The position numbers were made by a program, and so were the translations under genes. A stretch of DNA of 15,725 bases from Kmv34 sp964524965 (GTDB lineage Bacteria > Aerophobota > Aerophobia > Aerophobales > B3-G15), in assembly GCA_964524965.1 (NCBI GenBank), contig CAZGDY010000029.1:1-15725 (forward strand), in the 5' to 3' direction. Shown here in pieces: positions 6,917-14,644 of this stretch; the stretch's first letter is position 1, and the number at the start of each line of letters is the position of its first letter. The notes under the pieces were generated by a model. That model did no database searches and was not told the origin of the DNA. It was given only the letters and a program-made list of their open reading frames with translations.

Positions 6917-8104
6917 ATGGGTAAGTTATCGATTAAAGACGTAAATCTTGCCCAGAAAAAAGTCTTGATGCGTGTGGACTTTAATGTTTCTACAAACAAA
7001 GAAACTGGCCAGATAACTGATGACACCAGGATAAAAGCATCAATTCCCACTATAAAATATATTTTGGAAAAAGGGGCCTCTCTTGTTTTAATGTCGCACC
7101 TGGGAAGGCCTAAGGGGGAAATGATTCCTCAATTGAAAATGGATAAAGTAGCTCAACGTCTTTCCGATATCTTAGATAAGAAGGTGGAGAAGTTAGATAG
7201 TTGCGTGGGTAGTGAAGTTGAAAAAGTGGTTAATAATCTCAAAGCTGGTGAGATAGTTCTTTTAGAAAATACCCGTTTTTACAAAGGGGAAACCGCAAAC
7301 GATCTAAAATTTACAAAAAAACTTGCCAAATTAGGGGATATTTATGTAAATGATGCTTTCGGAACAGCTCATCGTGCTCACGCCTCTACAGTTGGTGTTG
7401 CCAGATTTCTTCCAGCAGTGGCCGGTCTTCTTATGGTTAAAGAACTGGAAGTTTTAAGTGATATTTTAGCTAATCCTGTCTCTCCCTTTATAGCTATATT
7501 GGGTGGAGCTAAAGTTTCTGATAAGATAGGTGTTTTAAAAAATCTTTCCAATAAATGTCAGGAGATTCTTATCGGTGGAGGGATGGCTTACACTTTTTTG
7601 CGAGCTAAAGGAATATCTACCGGTAATTCGCTTGTAGAAGAGAATAAAATAGAGGAAGCTAGAAAGGTTTTGGGGGAAGCTGAGAGTAAAAATTGTCGGG
7701 TTCTTCTTCCCCAAGACCATGTTGTTGCTCCGGAGTGTAGTAGTGTTCAAGTCAAGATAGTTAATCAGAAAAATATTCCCCAGGGCTGGCTGGCACTTGA
7801 TATCGGACCGAAGAGTATAAAATATTTCAGTCAGGCGATTGATAAAGCAAAAACTATTTTTTGGAATGGTCCTCTGGGATATTTCGAAATAGATGAGTTT
7901 AGTAAGGGAACTCGAGAAATTGCTAAAAAACTGACTCAAGTAGATGCTACTGTAGTAGTAGGAGGAGGAGACTCTATTGCTGCGCTGAAAAAGGAAAATT
8001 TACTGGATAGGATAAGTTATGTTTCTACGGGAGGAGGAGCTTCTCTTGAATTTCTTGAAGGAAAACAGCTTCCAGGGGTTGCTGTTTTGAAAGATAAGAA
8101 GTAG
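6917..8104 (+). CDS. pgk: Phosphoglycerate kinase
   Basis: Transfers the acyl phosphate of 1,3-bisphosphoglycerate to ADP, making ATP. Its 395 residues match the bacterial monofunctional form, not a PGK-TIM fusion. Substrate-side motifs are VDFNV (20-24), SHLGRPKG (60-67), ENTRFYKGE (117-125) and AHRAHAST (151-158). Nucleotide-side motifs are GGAKVSDK (196-203), GGGMAYTFL (220-228), WNGPLGYFE (316-324), GGGDS (349-353) and TGGGASLEFLEGK (371-383). It starts with ATG 3 nt after gap, with AAGGAG inside the last gap codons, indicating operon transcription and close translational linkage. Confidence 0.98.
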   Translation: MGKLSIKDVNLAQKKVLMRVDFNVSTNKETGQITDDTRIKASIPTIKYILEKGASLVLMSHLGRPKGEMIPQLKMDKVAQRLSDILDKKVEKLDSCVGSEVEKVVNNLKAGEIVLLENTRFYKGETANDLKFTKKLAKLGDIYVNDAFGTAHRAHASTVGVARFLPAVAGLLMVKELEVLSDILANPVSPFIAILGGAKVSDKIGVLKNLSNKCQEILIGGGMAYTFLRAKGISTGNSLVEENKIEEARKVLGEAESKNCRVLLPQDHVVAPECSSVQVKIVNQKNIPQGWLALDIGPKSIKYFSQAIDKAKTIFWNGPLGYFEIDEFSKGTREIAKKLTQVDATVVVGGGDSIAALKKENLLDRISYVSTGGGASLEFLEGKQLPGVAVLKDKK

Positions 8105-8117
8105 AAAAGGAGAAAAG

Positions 8118-8879
8118 ATGCGTAAACCTATTATTGGTGGTAACTGGAAAATGAATAAAACCTCTAAGGAGGCGGAAAATCTTGTTAAGGAACTAATTCT
8201 GGGGGTAGGAAATTACAGAGATGTAGAAACGGTTATTTTCCCACCTTTTGTTTATCTCAAGCCGATAAATAATCTTCTTAAAGGAGTGGAGAATATAGCT
8301 CTTGGTGCTCAAAATATGTTCTGGGAAGAGAAAGGAGCTTATACCGCAGAGATATCTCCGGGGATGTTAGTTGATGTGGGGTGCCGCTATGTCATTTTAG
8401 GACATTCTGAGAGAAGAGAATACTTTAGTGAAACTAACGAGAATATAAACCGGAAGATCAAAACAGCTTTAAGGTTTGGTCTTATTCCCTTACTTTGTGT
8501 TGGAGAAAGGCTGGAAGAAAGAAAGAGTGGATTAGCAGAAAAAATAGTTGGGTCTCAGCTAACTAAGTGTCTTTTGGACATTGATTCTTCTCAAGTTGAA
8601 AAGATCGTTATTGCTTACGAGCCGATTTGGGCTATAGGAACCGGAGAAACTGCTACCTCTCAGCAGGCTCAGCAAATGCATAAGTTTATTAGAAAGACTT
8701 TACAGACTATAGTTGGTGCAAAAGTAGCCGATTCAGTGAGAATTCAATATGGAGGTAGCGTTAAACCTCAGAACATAAAGGAACTTATGGATCAATCTGA
8801 TGTAGACGGAGCTTTAGTCGGAGGAGCCAGTTTGGATGGAGAATCTTTTGTTAAAATAGTAAAATATGAGGTGTTGTAA
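8118..8879 (+). CDS. tpiA: Triosephosphate isomerase
   Basis: Interconverts dihydroxyacetone phosphate and glyceraldehyde 3-phosphate. The 253-residue (beta/alpha)8 barrel retains Asn9 and Lys11 (GGNWKMNK), electrophile His96 (LGHSERR), catalytic base Glu168 (AYEPIWAIGTG), the flexible phosphate loop just after it, and the phosphate-binding YGGSV (211-215) and GGAS (235-238). The ribosome binding site AAAGGAG precedes the ATG, 13 nt after pgk. The stop overlaps the secG start by one base (TAATG at 8877-8881), implying coupled translation of SecG. Confidence 0.98.
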   Translation: MRKPIIGGNWKMNKTSKEAENLVKELILGVGNYRDVETVIFPPFVYLKPINNLLKGVENIALGAQNMFWEEKGAYTAEISPGMLVDVGCRYVILGHSERREYFSETNENINRKIKTALRFGLIPLLCVGERLEERKSGLAEKIVGSQLTKCLLDIDSSQVEKIVIAYEPIWAIGTGETATSQQAQQMHKFIRKTLQTIVGAKVADSVRIQYGGSVKPQNIKELMDQSDVDGALVGGASLDGESFVKIVKYEVL

Positions 8880-9178
8880 TGGGGGTTTTTTTAGTTATCC
8901 AGGTGATTGTTTGTGTATTGTTAATAGGAGCGGTTCTCTTGCAAGTTGGTAAAGGTGCAAACACGGGAGCGGTTTTTGGTGGAGGGACAAGTACTTTTTT
9001 TGGTCCGTCAGGAGGAGTTAGTTTTTTAGGAAAGATGATTATAGTTTTGGCGACGATATTTATTATAAATGCTGTGCTTCTTTACATATCTTTTCGTAGA
9101 GTTCCACCTCCACTTTCTCCAGCAGCAGAACAGACATCTCGTTTACCAATAAATCAGAGTTCAAATCTTGCACTGTAA
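8879..9178 (+). CDS. secG: Protein translocase subunit SecG
   Basis: Small accessory subunit of the SecYEG channel in the inner membrane. The 99 residues comprise two hydrophobic segments (about 2-20 and 51-72) separated by the Gly-rich family signature GKGANTGAVFGGGTSTFFG (24-42), followed by a hydrophilic Ser/Gln tail. The start overlaps the tpiA stop (TAATG), and no other start fits. Location of secG behind glycolytic genes is a widespread bacterial arrangement and seems to reflect cotranscription, not function. The final codons overlap a candidate promoter for the downstream mtrB gene. Confidence 0.94.
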   Translation: MGVFLVIQVIVCVLLIGAVLLQVGKGANTGAVFGGGTSTFFGPSGGVSFLGKMIIVLATIFIINAVLLYISFRRVPPPLSPAAEQTSRLPINQSSNLAL

Positions 9179-9196
9179 CATTTGATTTGGTACAAT
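9168..9196 (+). promoter_or_regulatory. Candidate sigma70-type promoter of mtrB, overlapping the 3' end of secG
   Basis: TTGCAC (9168-9173), a 17-nt spacer and TACAAT (9191-9196). The -35 matches the consensus at 4 of 6 bases and the -10 at 5 of 6. Initiation would be near 9203, giving an mRNA leader of about 55 nt before the mtrB ATG. This leader is A/T rich and contains one GAG-TAG pair (9228-9233) without spacing, so it is not a recognisable TRAP site. Confidence 0.6.
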
Positions 9197-9257
9197 ATAC
9201 TTTGTTAAATAAAATAAATTAAGATAAGAGTAGTTTGCTTAACTTAAAGGTGTCGCT

Positions 9258-9491
9258 ATGGATGTACAGAACGAAGTTGCAGGTGATTATATCGTTATTA
9301 AGGCTTTAGAGAAAGGGGTTACTATTATTGGGTTAACTCGCGGAGAAATGACCAAAATTAATCATACAGAGAAATTAGACAAAGGAGAGCTAATGGTAGC
9401 TCAATTTACCAAACATACCTCTGCTATAAAAATTCGAGGGAAAACAGAAGTTTTAACTAAGTATGGAAAAATAATATTAGAAGGGAAATAA
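9258..9491 (+). CDS. mtrB: Trp RNA-binding attenuation protein (TRAP)
   Basis: A 77-residue homologue of the tryptophan-activated RNA-binding protein of Bacillus. The family assembles into an 11-subunit ring that, with L-tryptophan bound, wraps RNA carrying (G/U)AG triplets spaced by 2-3 nt and so represses trp genes by attenuation or by blocking translation. Alignment by eye is nearly gapless: IGLTRG (24-29), EKLDKGE (38-44), AQFTKHTSAIKIRG (48-61). The RNA-contacting Lys-Lys-Arg set (37, 56, 58 in Bacillus subtilis) is present as Lys39, Lys58 and Arg60. Tryptophan-pocket residues Gly25, Thr27, Asp41, Gln49, Thr51, His53, Thr54 and Ser55 are also kept, so both activities are predicted. The ribosome binding site AAAGGTG lies 5 nt before the ATG. 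Unlike in Bacillus, it is not next to folE (mtrA). A triplet array and terminator follow. Confidence 0.95.
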   Translation: MDVQNEVAGDYIVIKALEKGVTIIGLTRGEMTKINHTEKLDKGELMVAQFTKHTSAIKIRGKTEVLTKYGKIILEGK

Positions 9492-9529
9492 AGTAAAAAA
9501 CCAAAACAGAAAAACAAAAAACAAAAAAT

Positions 9530-9562
9530 TAGAAGAGGAAGATATAGATAATAAGAGCTTAG
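9530..9562 (+). promoter_or_regulatory. Candidate TRAP-binding site: (G/T)AG triplets in 5-nt register
   Basis: TAG 9530, GAG 9535, TAG 9545, GAG 9555 and TAG 9560 start at offsets 0, 5, 15, 25 and 30, so every (G/T)AG triplet between the mtrB stop and the terminator falls in the same 5-nt phase. A triplet plus 2-nt spacer is the known TRAP recognition spacing; two positions of the series (9540, 9550) are AGA and AAT instead. The last triplet lies in the base of the terminator stem. Bacillus sites have up to 11 repeats, so this would be a short or degenerate site. Inference from spacing and from adjacency to mtrB. Confidence 0.4.
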
Positions 9563-9600
9563 AAAAAAAAGGGTCCAAAAGGGGCCTATTTTTTTTTAAG
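9558..9600 (+). terminator. Strong intrinsic terminator after mtrB
   Basis: A core stem GGGTCC (9571-9576) pairs with GGGCCT (9582-9587), including two G-U pairs, around loop AAAAG. After one A-A mismatch the stem is extended by an A-run (9563-9569) pairing with a T-run (9589-9595), and then by CTTAG with TTAAG at the outer base. Nine consecutive T residues (9589-9597) follow the core, and the mirror-image A-run means it could also act on the opposite strand. It should end the mtrB transcript and shield the M42 peptidase gene. Confidence 0.85.
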
Positions 9601-9638
9601 ATAGAGCTAGAATATAATTTATCAAGAGGGAAATATAA

Positions 9639-10700
9639 ATGAATAGAAAATCTTTTTCATTTTTAAAGAAATTAGTTGAGACTCCCAGCCCATCTGGTTT
9701 TGAGCAGCCTGTTCAAAGAATTGTAAGAAAAGAGCTGGAGGCAGTTGCAGATCAAATAAAAACTGATATTCATGGGAATGTAATTGCAGTAAAAAATCCC
9801 GAAGGTCAGCCTCGTATAATGCTGGCAGGACACTGTGACGAGATAGGATTTATGATAAAGTACATCGATGAGGATGGATTTATATATTTTACCTCGATTG
9901 GAGGAGTAGATTCTCAAATTGTTTCAGGACAGAGGGTAAAGATTCATACCAAGAAAGGAACGATCTTAGGTGTTGTGGGTAAAAAACCTATTCATGTTTT
10001 GGAAGAGGAGGAAAGGAAGAAAGTAGCCAAGCTCTCTGAACAATGGATTGATATCGGAGCTTGTGGGAAAAAAGAGGCTGAAAAAATAGTGAAAGTAGGG
10101 GACCCCATAACTTTTTCTGTCGGAATCGAGAAACTGGAAGGAAATAGAGTTATTGCCAGGGGATTTGATGATAAAATTAGTATTTTTGTTATTTGCCAGG
10201 TTTTAAAATCTCTTTCTAATCTTTCTTTTTCTGGAGCTCTTTTTGTTGCTTCAACTGTTCAAGAAGAGGTTGGCTTGAGAGGTGCACGAACAGCAGCTTT
10301 TTCTGTTAATCCTGATATTGGGGTGGCTATAGACGCAGACTTAGCCAGTGATTTTCCCAGCATGAACAAGAAAAAAGAGGGAGATATTAAAATTGGAAAA
10401 GGGCCTGTTTTGTTTAAAGGGCCTAATATTAATCCAAAAGTGGGAGAAATATTGATCCAAACAGCTGAGGAGAAAAACATTCCTTATCAAATAAGTGGAG
10501 CCGCAAGAATTACTCCAACTGATGCTAATGTTATTCAAGTTAATCGAGCCGGGGTAGCAACTGGGCTTGTTTCTGTTCCCGTTAGATACCTACATACCCC
10601 CGTAGAAGTTGCTTCTTTGGACGATATAGAAAATACTGTAGAGCTTTTAAAGGAATTTGTATTAAGAATAAAGGAAAGGGAAAACTTTATTCCTGTTTAG
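9639..10700 (+). CDS. M42 family metallopeptidase (FrvX/glutamyl aminopeptidase-like)
   Basis: A 353-residue cytoplasmic di-zinc or di-cobalt aminopeptidase of the M42 family, which forms tetrahedral dodecamers that trim short peptides. Metal and catalytic residues are visible in order: His65 and Asp67 in AGHCDEIG, Asp177 in RGFDDK (bridging; RAFDDR is commoner), Glu209-Glu210 in VQEEVGLRGA (base and ligand), Asp232 in IDAD and His319 in RYLHTPVE. An intact PDZ-like lid domain lies between about 70 and 165. The ribosome binding site AAGAGGG precedes the ATG; a TATAAT (9613-9618) upstream lacks a good -35. It is convergent with the PorV-like gene, 6 bp apart. M42 members are often misannotated as endoglucanase; peptidase is the better call, and substrate preference cannot be read from sequence. 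Confidence 0.93.
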   Translation: MNRKSFSFLKKLVETPSPSGFEQPVQRIVRKELEAVADQIKTDIHGNVIAVKNPEGQPRIMLAGHCDEIGFMIKYIDEDGFIYFTSIGGVDSQIVSGQRVKIHTKKGTILGVVGKKPIHVLEEEERKKVAKLSEQWIDIGACGKKEAEKIVKVGDPITFSVGIEKLEGNRVIARGFDDKISIFVICQVLKSLSNLSFSGALFVASTVQEEVGLRGARTAAFSVNPDIGVAIDADLASDFPSMNKKKEGDIKIGKGPVLFKGPNINPKVGEILIQTAEEKNIPYQISGAARITPTDANVIQVNRAGVATGLVSVPVRYLHTPVEVASLDDIENTVELLKEFVLRIKERENFIPV

Positions 10701-10706
10701 ACATAT

Positions 10707-11627
10707 TTAAAAACCAATGGATAAGGAAAGATAATGAGTTCCAGGAAATTCTGTAGAAGAAGTAAAAGCATAGTTAAATAATAGACCATTAGTGGCGTTT
10801 AAGTTGATTTTAAATCCAATTCCTCCAGAAAAATTTAAATTCTCTTCTTTTTGAAATTTTCGAACTAACCCGCCTCGGAGAAAAATATTTTCGCCCATTT
10901 TCCATTCTCCCCCTAATTTAAGATTACGAGGTATATCTTCGGGTGATAATTCAACATCTAAAGCAATTAGGCCTCTTTGATTTATGGTAAAAGCTACTCC
11001 TGCCATGATGTTCATAGGAAGAATGTCGACATGGCCTGTCCCCCAGTTTATTTGGGAAAAAAAATCTTGGACGCAGATACCCCAAGATAAACTTTCGTTT
11101 TTTCCGAGATAGCTAAGGTCAAAGCTGTACCCGGAGGCGCTTATGTCAAGAATATTTTGTTGGATATATTTAATATTAGCTCCCCAACTGTTTAAGGGGA
11201 AGTTTTCGCTATTGAAAAGATAATCAGCGTAGGAATAAGTCCAACAATCATAAGTCCATTCCTCTGGTTCCAAATTAGCCGAGAGATGGCTCCAGCTTAA
11301 TGCACCACTACCCATTCCTGTGTTTGGTTCAGCAAAACTAAGAAAACTGTGGCTGAGAAGTCCTAATCCATAGAGATTAGTATACATGGATCCCACCTGG
11401 CGTGAGGGGAGGTGAACTAATCCAGCGGGATTGTAATAGCAAGCGCTGTAGTCATTGGCAACTGCAACGAAAGCTCCTCCCATTCCCAAAGCTCGGGCAC
11501 TGATAGGAAGTTTGGTAAAACCGCTATCTTCCGCATGTAAATAATCGGAGCCTTGAGTAGCTGAAACAATAACAAATAAAAAGACAACCATTACTATAAC
11601 TAAAAAATAAATTGATTTCCTTCTCAT
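10707..11627 (-). CDS. PorV/PorQ-like (UPF0164) outer-membrane beta-barrel protein
   Basis: A 306-residue exported protein. It begins with a signal peptide (MRRK followed by a hydrophobic stretch, residues 5-22; cleavage probably before residue ~34). Right after comes the family hallmark SARALGMGGAFVAVANDYSA followed by YYNPAGL (43-70). The rest alternates polar and hydrophobic strands and ends in Phe (SLSIGF), the usual outer-membrane insertion signal. PorV/PorQ proteins are FadL-like barrels, some of which work in type IX secretion; many paralogues in uncultured phyla have unknown roles. The start is taken at 11627 because GGAGG lies 5 nt upstream; an in-frame TTG at 11672 overlapping the trxB stop has no such site and would bury the signal peptide. 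It is the last gene of the minus-strand cluster. Confidence 0.85.
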   Translation of the reverse strand: MRRKSIYFLVIVMVVFLFVIVSATQGSDYLHAEDSGFTKLPISARALGMGGAFVAVANDYSACYYNPAGLVHLPSRQVGSMYTNLYGLGLLSHSFLSFAEPNTGMGSGALSWSHLSANLEPEEWTYDCWTYSYADYLFNSENFPLNSWGANIKYIQQNILDISASGYSFDLSYLGKNESLSWGICVQDFFSQINWGTGHVDILPMNIMAGVAFTINQRGLIALDVELSPEDIPRNLKLGGEWKMGENIFLRGGLVRKFQKEENLNFSGGIGFKINLNATNGLLFNYAFTSSTEFPGTHYLSLSIGF

Positions 11628-11632
11628 TTTAG

Positions 11633-11637
11633 CCTCC
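11633..11637 (-). promoter_or_regulatory. Ribosome binding site fixing the PorV-like start
   Basis: GGAGG on the minus strand, 5 nt before the ATG at 11627. It places the signal peptide at the extreme N-terminus and argues against the longer TTG start at 11672. Confidence 0.8.
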
Positions 11638-11668
11638 ACTTTATTTTTAGCAGGAAGAAAGATTTTTG

Positions 11669-12601
11669 TCAAATGAATTCATTGCTCTCTAAGTATTTAT
11701 TTGCCATAAAGACAGCTTCTGCTCCTTCAGAACAGGCTACGATTACTTGTTTCATTAGGTTAGATCTTACATCGCCACAGGCGAATATTCCTGGTGTACT
11801 GGTTTCCAATTTTTCATTAGTTAAGATGAACCCCTCTTTATTTGTTTCAACCCAGTCTTTAACGAATTCACTATTTGGTTTTACTCCTACATAAATAAAA
11901 ACACCACTACAGGAGAGATTCTCTATTGTATTTGTTTTTAACTTTTGCACCAAGACACCTTCTACTTTGTCTTTACCGTAGATTTTATCCAGCACAGTAC
12001 TCCAGAGAACATTAATTTTTTTGTTTTTTAAAATTCTTTCTTGCAAAATCTTTTCGGCGCGGAGTTGATGGCGTCGATGTAAAAGGTAAACCTTGCTAGC
12101 AAATCTGGTAAGATAAATTGCTTCTTCGGCTGCTCTATTCCCGCCCCCCACTACTACAACTACTTGGTTCTTAAAGAAAGGGGCATCGCAGATAGCGCAG
12201 TAACTAACTCCCTTTCCTCGAAATTCGGTTTCTCCTGGAACTCCAAGGGAACGAGGATTAGCTCCCGTAGCTATTATAATCGAAAAACTTTTGTAAATTT
12301 TAGGGGAATCAGTATAAACTATTTTTTCCTCTTCTCCTCTTATTTTTTTGACTTCTTCGTTTTTTAGCCTCATTCCCAGGTTTTCAGACTGTTGTAACAT
12401 TTTAGTGGTAAGTTCTTGAGTTGATACAGCCTGAGGAAAACCTGGATAATTCTCAATTTTTTCTGAGGTAAGAATTTGCCCACCTGGGACAAGTTTTTCC
12501 AGGACAAGAGCATTTATTTTAGCTCTTTGAGCGAAAATAGATGCTGATAGTCCTGCTGGTCCTGCGCCTACGATTATCAAATGATAGGTCTTCTTATCCA
12601 T
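11669..12601 (-). CDS. trxB: Thioredoxin reductase (NADPH)
   Basis: Flavoenzyme that passes electrons from NADPH to thioredoxin or a related disulfide protein. It has 310 residues with the standard low-molecular-weight layout: N-terminal FAD motif GAGPAGLSA (12-20), inserted NADPH domain with active-site CAIC (Cys135, Cys138) and GGGNRAAEEA (152-161, like the GGGNTA of E. coli). HRR (175-177) contacts the NADPH 2'-phosphate, and the C-terminal FAD motif is GIFACGDVRS (271-280). AAGGAG precedes the ATG. It lies between the GT2 gene (31 nt upstream) and the PorV-like gene (41 nt downstream) on the same strand. No thioredoxin gene is in view, so its partner is not known from this window. Confidence 0.95.
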   Translation of the reverse strand: MDKKTYHLIIVGAGPAGLSASIFAQRAKINALVLEKLVPGGQILTSEKIENYPGFPQAVSTQELTTKMLQQSENLGMRLKNEEVKKIRGEEEKIVYTDSPKIYKSFSIIIATGANPRSLGVPGETEFRGKGVSYCAICDAPFFKNQVVVVVGGGNRAAEEAIYLTRFASKVYLLHRRHQLRAEKILQERILKNKKINVLWSTVLDKIYGKDKVEGVLVQKLKTNTIENLSCSGVFIYVGVKPNSEFVKDWVETNKEGFILTNEKLETSTPGIFACGDVRSNLMKQVIVACSEGAEAVFMANKYLESNEFI

Positions 12602-12632
12602 TTTTGTTATCTCCTTATTTAGGGATTAGATT

Positions 12633-13526
12633 TTATTTTTTGACATATTCACTTGCACTATTATAATGAGACGAAAGAAGGAGTATTTTTTCTTTAGCTT
12701 TTTTGACTTTAGTGTGGTAAAAGTTATAATTTTCCCAATTTTTTCTTTTTTTAGCACCGTTAGCAATTATTGTAGCTTTTTTAGTTATTTCTTGGAGCGT
12801 GGCAATTCTCCAGTTGAGGGAAAGATGAGTTTGATTTACCATTTTTTCTAAAGCTTTAATTCGAAAGCGATCCATGCCCCAGTATTTTTTTGAGAGTTGG
12901 TCTGGATGCCCCCCTCTTTTGATAATGAGTTTTTGAGGCAAGAGTTTTATGGGATAACGGGAGGATATACGCAACCATAAGTCGTAGTCCTCAGCTACCG
13001 GTAGGGAGGGGTCGAAAGATCCAATTTCTTGGAGTACGGAACGATGAATTACTACTGAAGAAGGAGAGATAATGCAAAGGGGAAGGCACTGAGGGTATAT
13101 CCAGCCGGAGAATTTGAGGTGTTTTTTACCAGGATTGACAAATTTTTCATTTCTAATCCATACTTCATCAGTATAACATATTTTAAACTGGGGTTCTTTT
13201 TGTAGAATTTTCATTTGTTTTTTGAGTTTTTCTGTTTTCCATAGATCGTCAGAATCTAAAAAAGTTATCCATTCTCCGTGGGAAAGTTCTAATCCTTTGT
13301 TACGAGCAACGGAGGAACCACTATTTGATTGGAAAAAATATCGTATTTTAGTGCCAAATGAACGAATAATTTTACTAGTATCATCATAAGAACCATCATC
13401 TATTACTATTAACTCGTAATTAAGATAACTTTGGGAAAAAACTGATTCAACGGCATCTTTTATCCAACTTTCTCGATTGTAGGTGGGGATTATTACACTG
13501 ACCATTTTTTCTTTTTTAAGATTCAT
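12633..13526 (-). CDS. Glycosyltransferase family 2 protein
   Basis: A 297-residue GT-A fold enzyme that would transfer a sugar from a nucleotide-sugar donor. Visible motifs are VSVIIPTYNRE (9-19), VIDDGS (41-46), the metal- and donor-binding DSDD (91-94) after GEWITFL, and the AEDYDLWLR acceptor/catalytic segment (178-186). No membrane segments are seen, so it is presumably cytoplasmic or membrane-peripheral. The C-terminal ~90 residues are Lys-rich and less conserved. Donor and acceptor cannot be read; lipopolysaccharide or other surface glycans are plausible only by analogy. The ATG at 13526 has weak upstream purines; a second ATG seven codons in (13505) is a possible alternative. It is the first gene of the minus-strand cluster. 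Confidence 0.9.
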   Translation of the reverse strand: MNLKKEKMVSVIIPTYNRESWIKDAVESVFSQSYLNYELIVIDDGSYDDTSKIIRSFGTKIRYFFQSNSGSSVARNKGLELSHGEWITFLDSDDLWKTEKLKKQMKILQKEPQFKICYTDEVWIRNEKFVNPGKKHLKFSGWIYPQCLPLCIISPSSVVIHRSVLQEIGSFDPSLPVAEDYDLWLRISSRYPIKLLPQKLIIKRGGHPDQLSKKYWGMDRFRIKALEKMVNQTHLSLNWRIATLQEITKKATIIANGAKKRKNWENYNFYHTKVKKAKEKILLLSSHYNSASEYVKK

Positions 13527-13615
13527 ATAAGATAGCTCTTTAGTTTAGTAATTTTTTAATCCTGTAGTCCAAACCTTAAGGATGAGGTTAAAAAAAGTAA
13601 TGAGGTTTTGTTAGG

Positions 13616-14644
13616 ATGTACTTTAAGGCTAAGATAACCCGCATTCCAATTTCATTTGTCGAAACAAAAAATAATTTTTTTCGTTTTGCTGATGAGAATT
13701 CTTCTTGCTTTAGTACATTAGAATCCTCTATTGTCCAACTGGGAATAATAAATCCTATAATAGTTCAACCCTGGCAAAAAGGGAGTTATAGAACGGTAAG
13801 TGGTTTTAAGCGTTTGCGAGTTGCTAAAGAACTAAATTTGGCCTCTATTCCTGTCCTAATTTTAAGAGAAGATTTATCTTGCCATGATGTTTTAGCTGTT
13901 CTTTTATTATCTCACTCCCACTCATTTTCCCTTACAGAAAAAATCAGGATTGCAAGAATTATGACTTGCTTGGGATTATCACTTTCCGAAATTATTAAAG
14001 AATTTTATTCTTTTTTGGGAATTGAATCTTCTCAACTTATTGAAACTTATCTCCAACTTTCAAAATACTCTCCTGATTTACTTTCTTACATATCAACTTA
14101 CGGGCTCTCATTAAAGCAAGCTCTTGTATTTAAAGGATTATCCGATCAGGAGCAAAAACTCCTGATTTTTTTAGGTAACTCACTTTCTTTGAAAGGGTAT
14201 GATTTATATAATATATTAACAAATTTAAAGGAAATAGCAATAAGAGAAGAAAAGAAAATCGCTGTCATAATAGAGGAAACAGGAATTTTAAATATTGAAA
14301 AAGATGTTAAACTTACTCGCTCTCAAAAGATAAATAAAATAAAAACAATTTTTATCTCAAAAAGATATCCCTATCTTACCCGGATTAATAAAAAGCTCAA
14401 AAATCTGAATAAAAAACTAAGATTTTCTCCTAATTTACAAATTATTTGGGACCGAAGTCTGGAACAGGGAATGAAATTATCTTTAGATATCAGACATTTA
14501 GATGATATCGGGGAAGCGGTTGAAAACTTATTAGACAAAGGAAATTATGATTTACTGTCCCAATTTCTTAAGGTTTATTATGAGGGATTACCAAATCGAA
14601 AAGATATGGGTGGACCACAAAGTAAAGACCCATCCTCTGGTTGA
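13616..14644 (+). CDS. ParB-like N-terminal nuclease-fold domain protein
   Basis: A 342-residue protein with a ParB/Srx-like domain (about 5-85): LESSIVQLGIINPIIV (35-50) and TVSGFKRLRVAKEL (60-73), followed by IPVLIL. A ParB-type helix-turn-helix region follows (about 104-180: LTEKIRIARIM, SLSEIIKEFYSFLGI, LSKYSPDLLSYI, YGLSLKQAL, LSDQEQ). The GERR-type CTP-binding box of chromosomal ParB appears only as GFKR, there is no ParA neighbour, and no parS-like palindrome was seen nearby, so plasmid or chromosome partition is not supported. The C-terminal 150 residues are Lys-rich and unrecognised. It starts at ATG 13616, with TGAGG 10 nt upstream. Its end overlaps the radical SAM gene by 65 nt, suggesting a joint function. 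No promoter hexamers were convincing in the 89-bp divergent gap. Confidence 0.8.
   Translation: MYFKAKITRIPISFVETKNNFFRFADENSSCFSTLESSIVQLGIINPIIVQPWQKGSYRTVSGFKRLRVAKELNLASIPVLILREDLSCHDVLAVLLLSHSHSFSLTEKIRIARIMTCLGLSLSEIIKEFYSFLGIESSQLIETYLQLSKYSPDLLSYISTYGLSLKQALVFKGLSDQEQKLLIFLGNSLSLKGYDLYNILTNLKEIAIREEKKIAVIIEETGILNIEKDVKLTRSQKINKIKTIFISKRYPYLTRINKKLKNLNKKLRFSPNLQIIWDRSLEQGMKLSLDIRHLDDIGEAVENLLDKGNYDLLSQFLKVYYEGLPNRKDMGGPQSKDPSSG

Noticed and set aside
11628..11672. TTG start at 11672 for the PorV-like gene (overlapping the trxB stop)
   Set aside because: GGAGG just before the ATG at 11627 and the signal peptide beginning there favour the shorter form.
13572..13589. CCTTAAGG palindrome and AACCT/AGGTT repeat before the ParB-like gene as a parS-like site
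   Set aside because: It bears no resemblance to the canonical parS palindrome, is not repeated in the window, and short AT-rich palindromes are common here.
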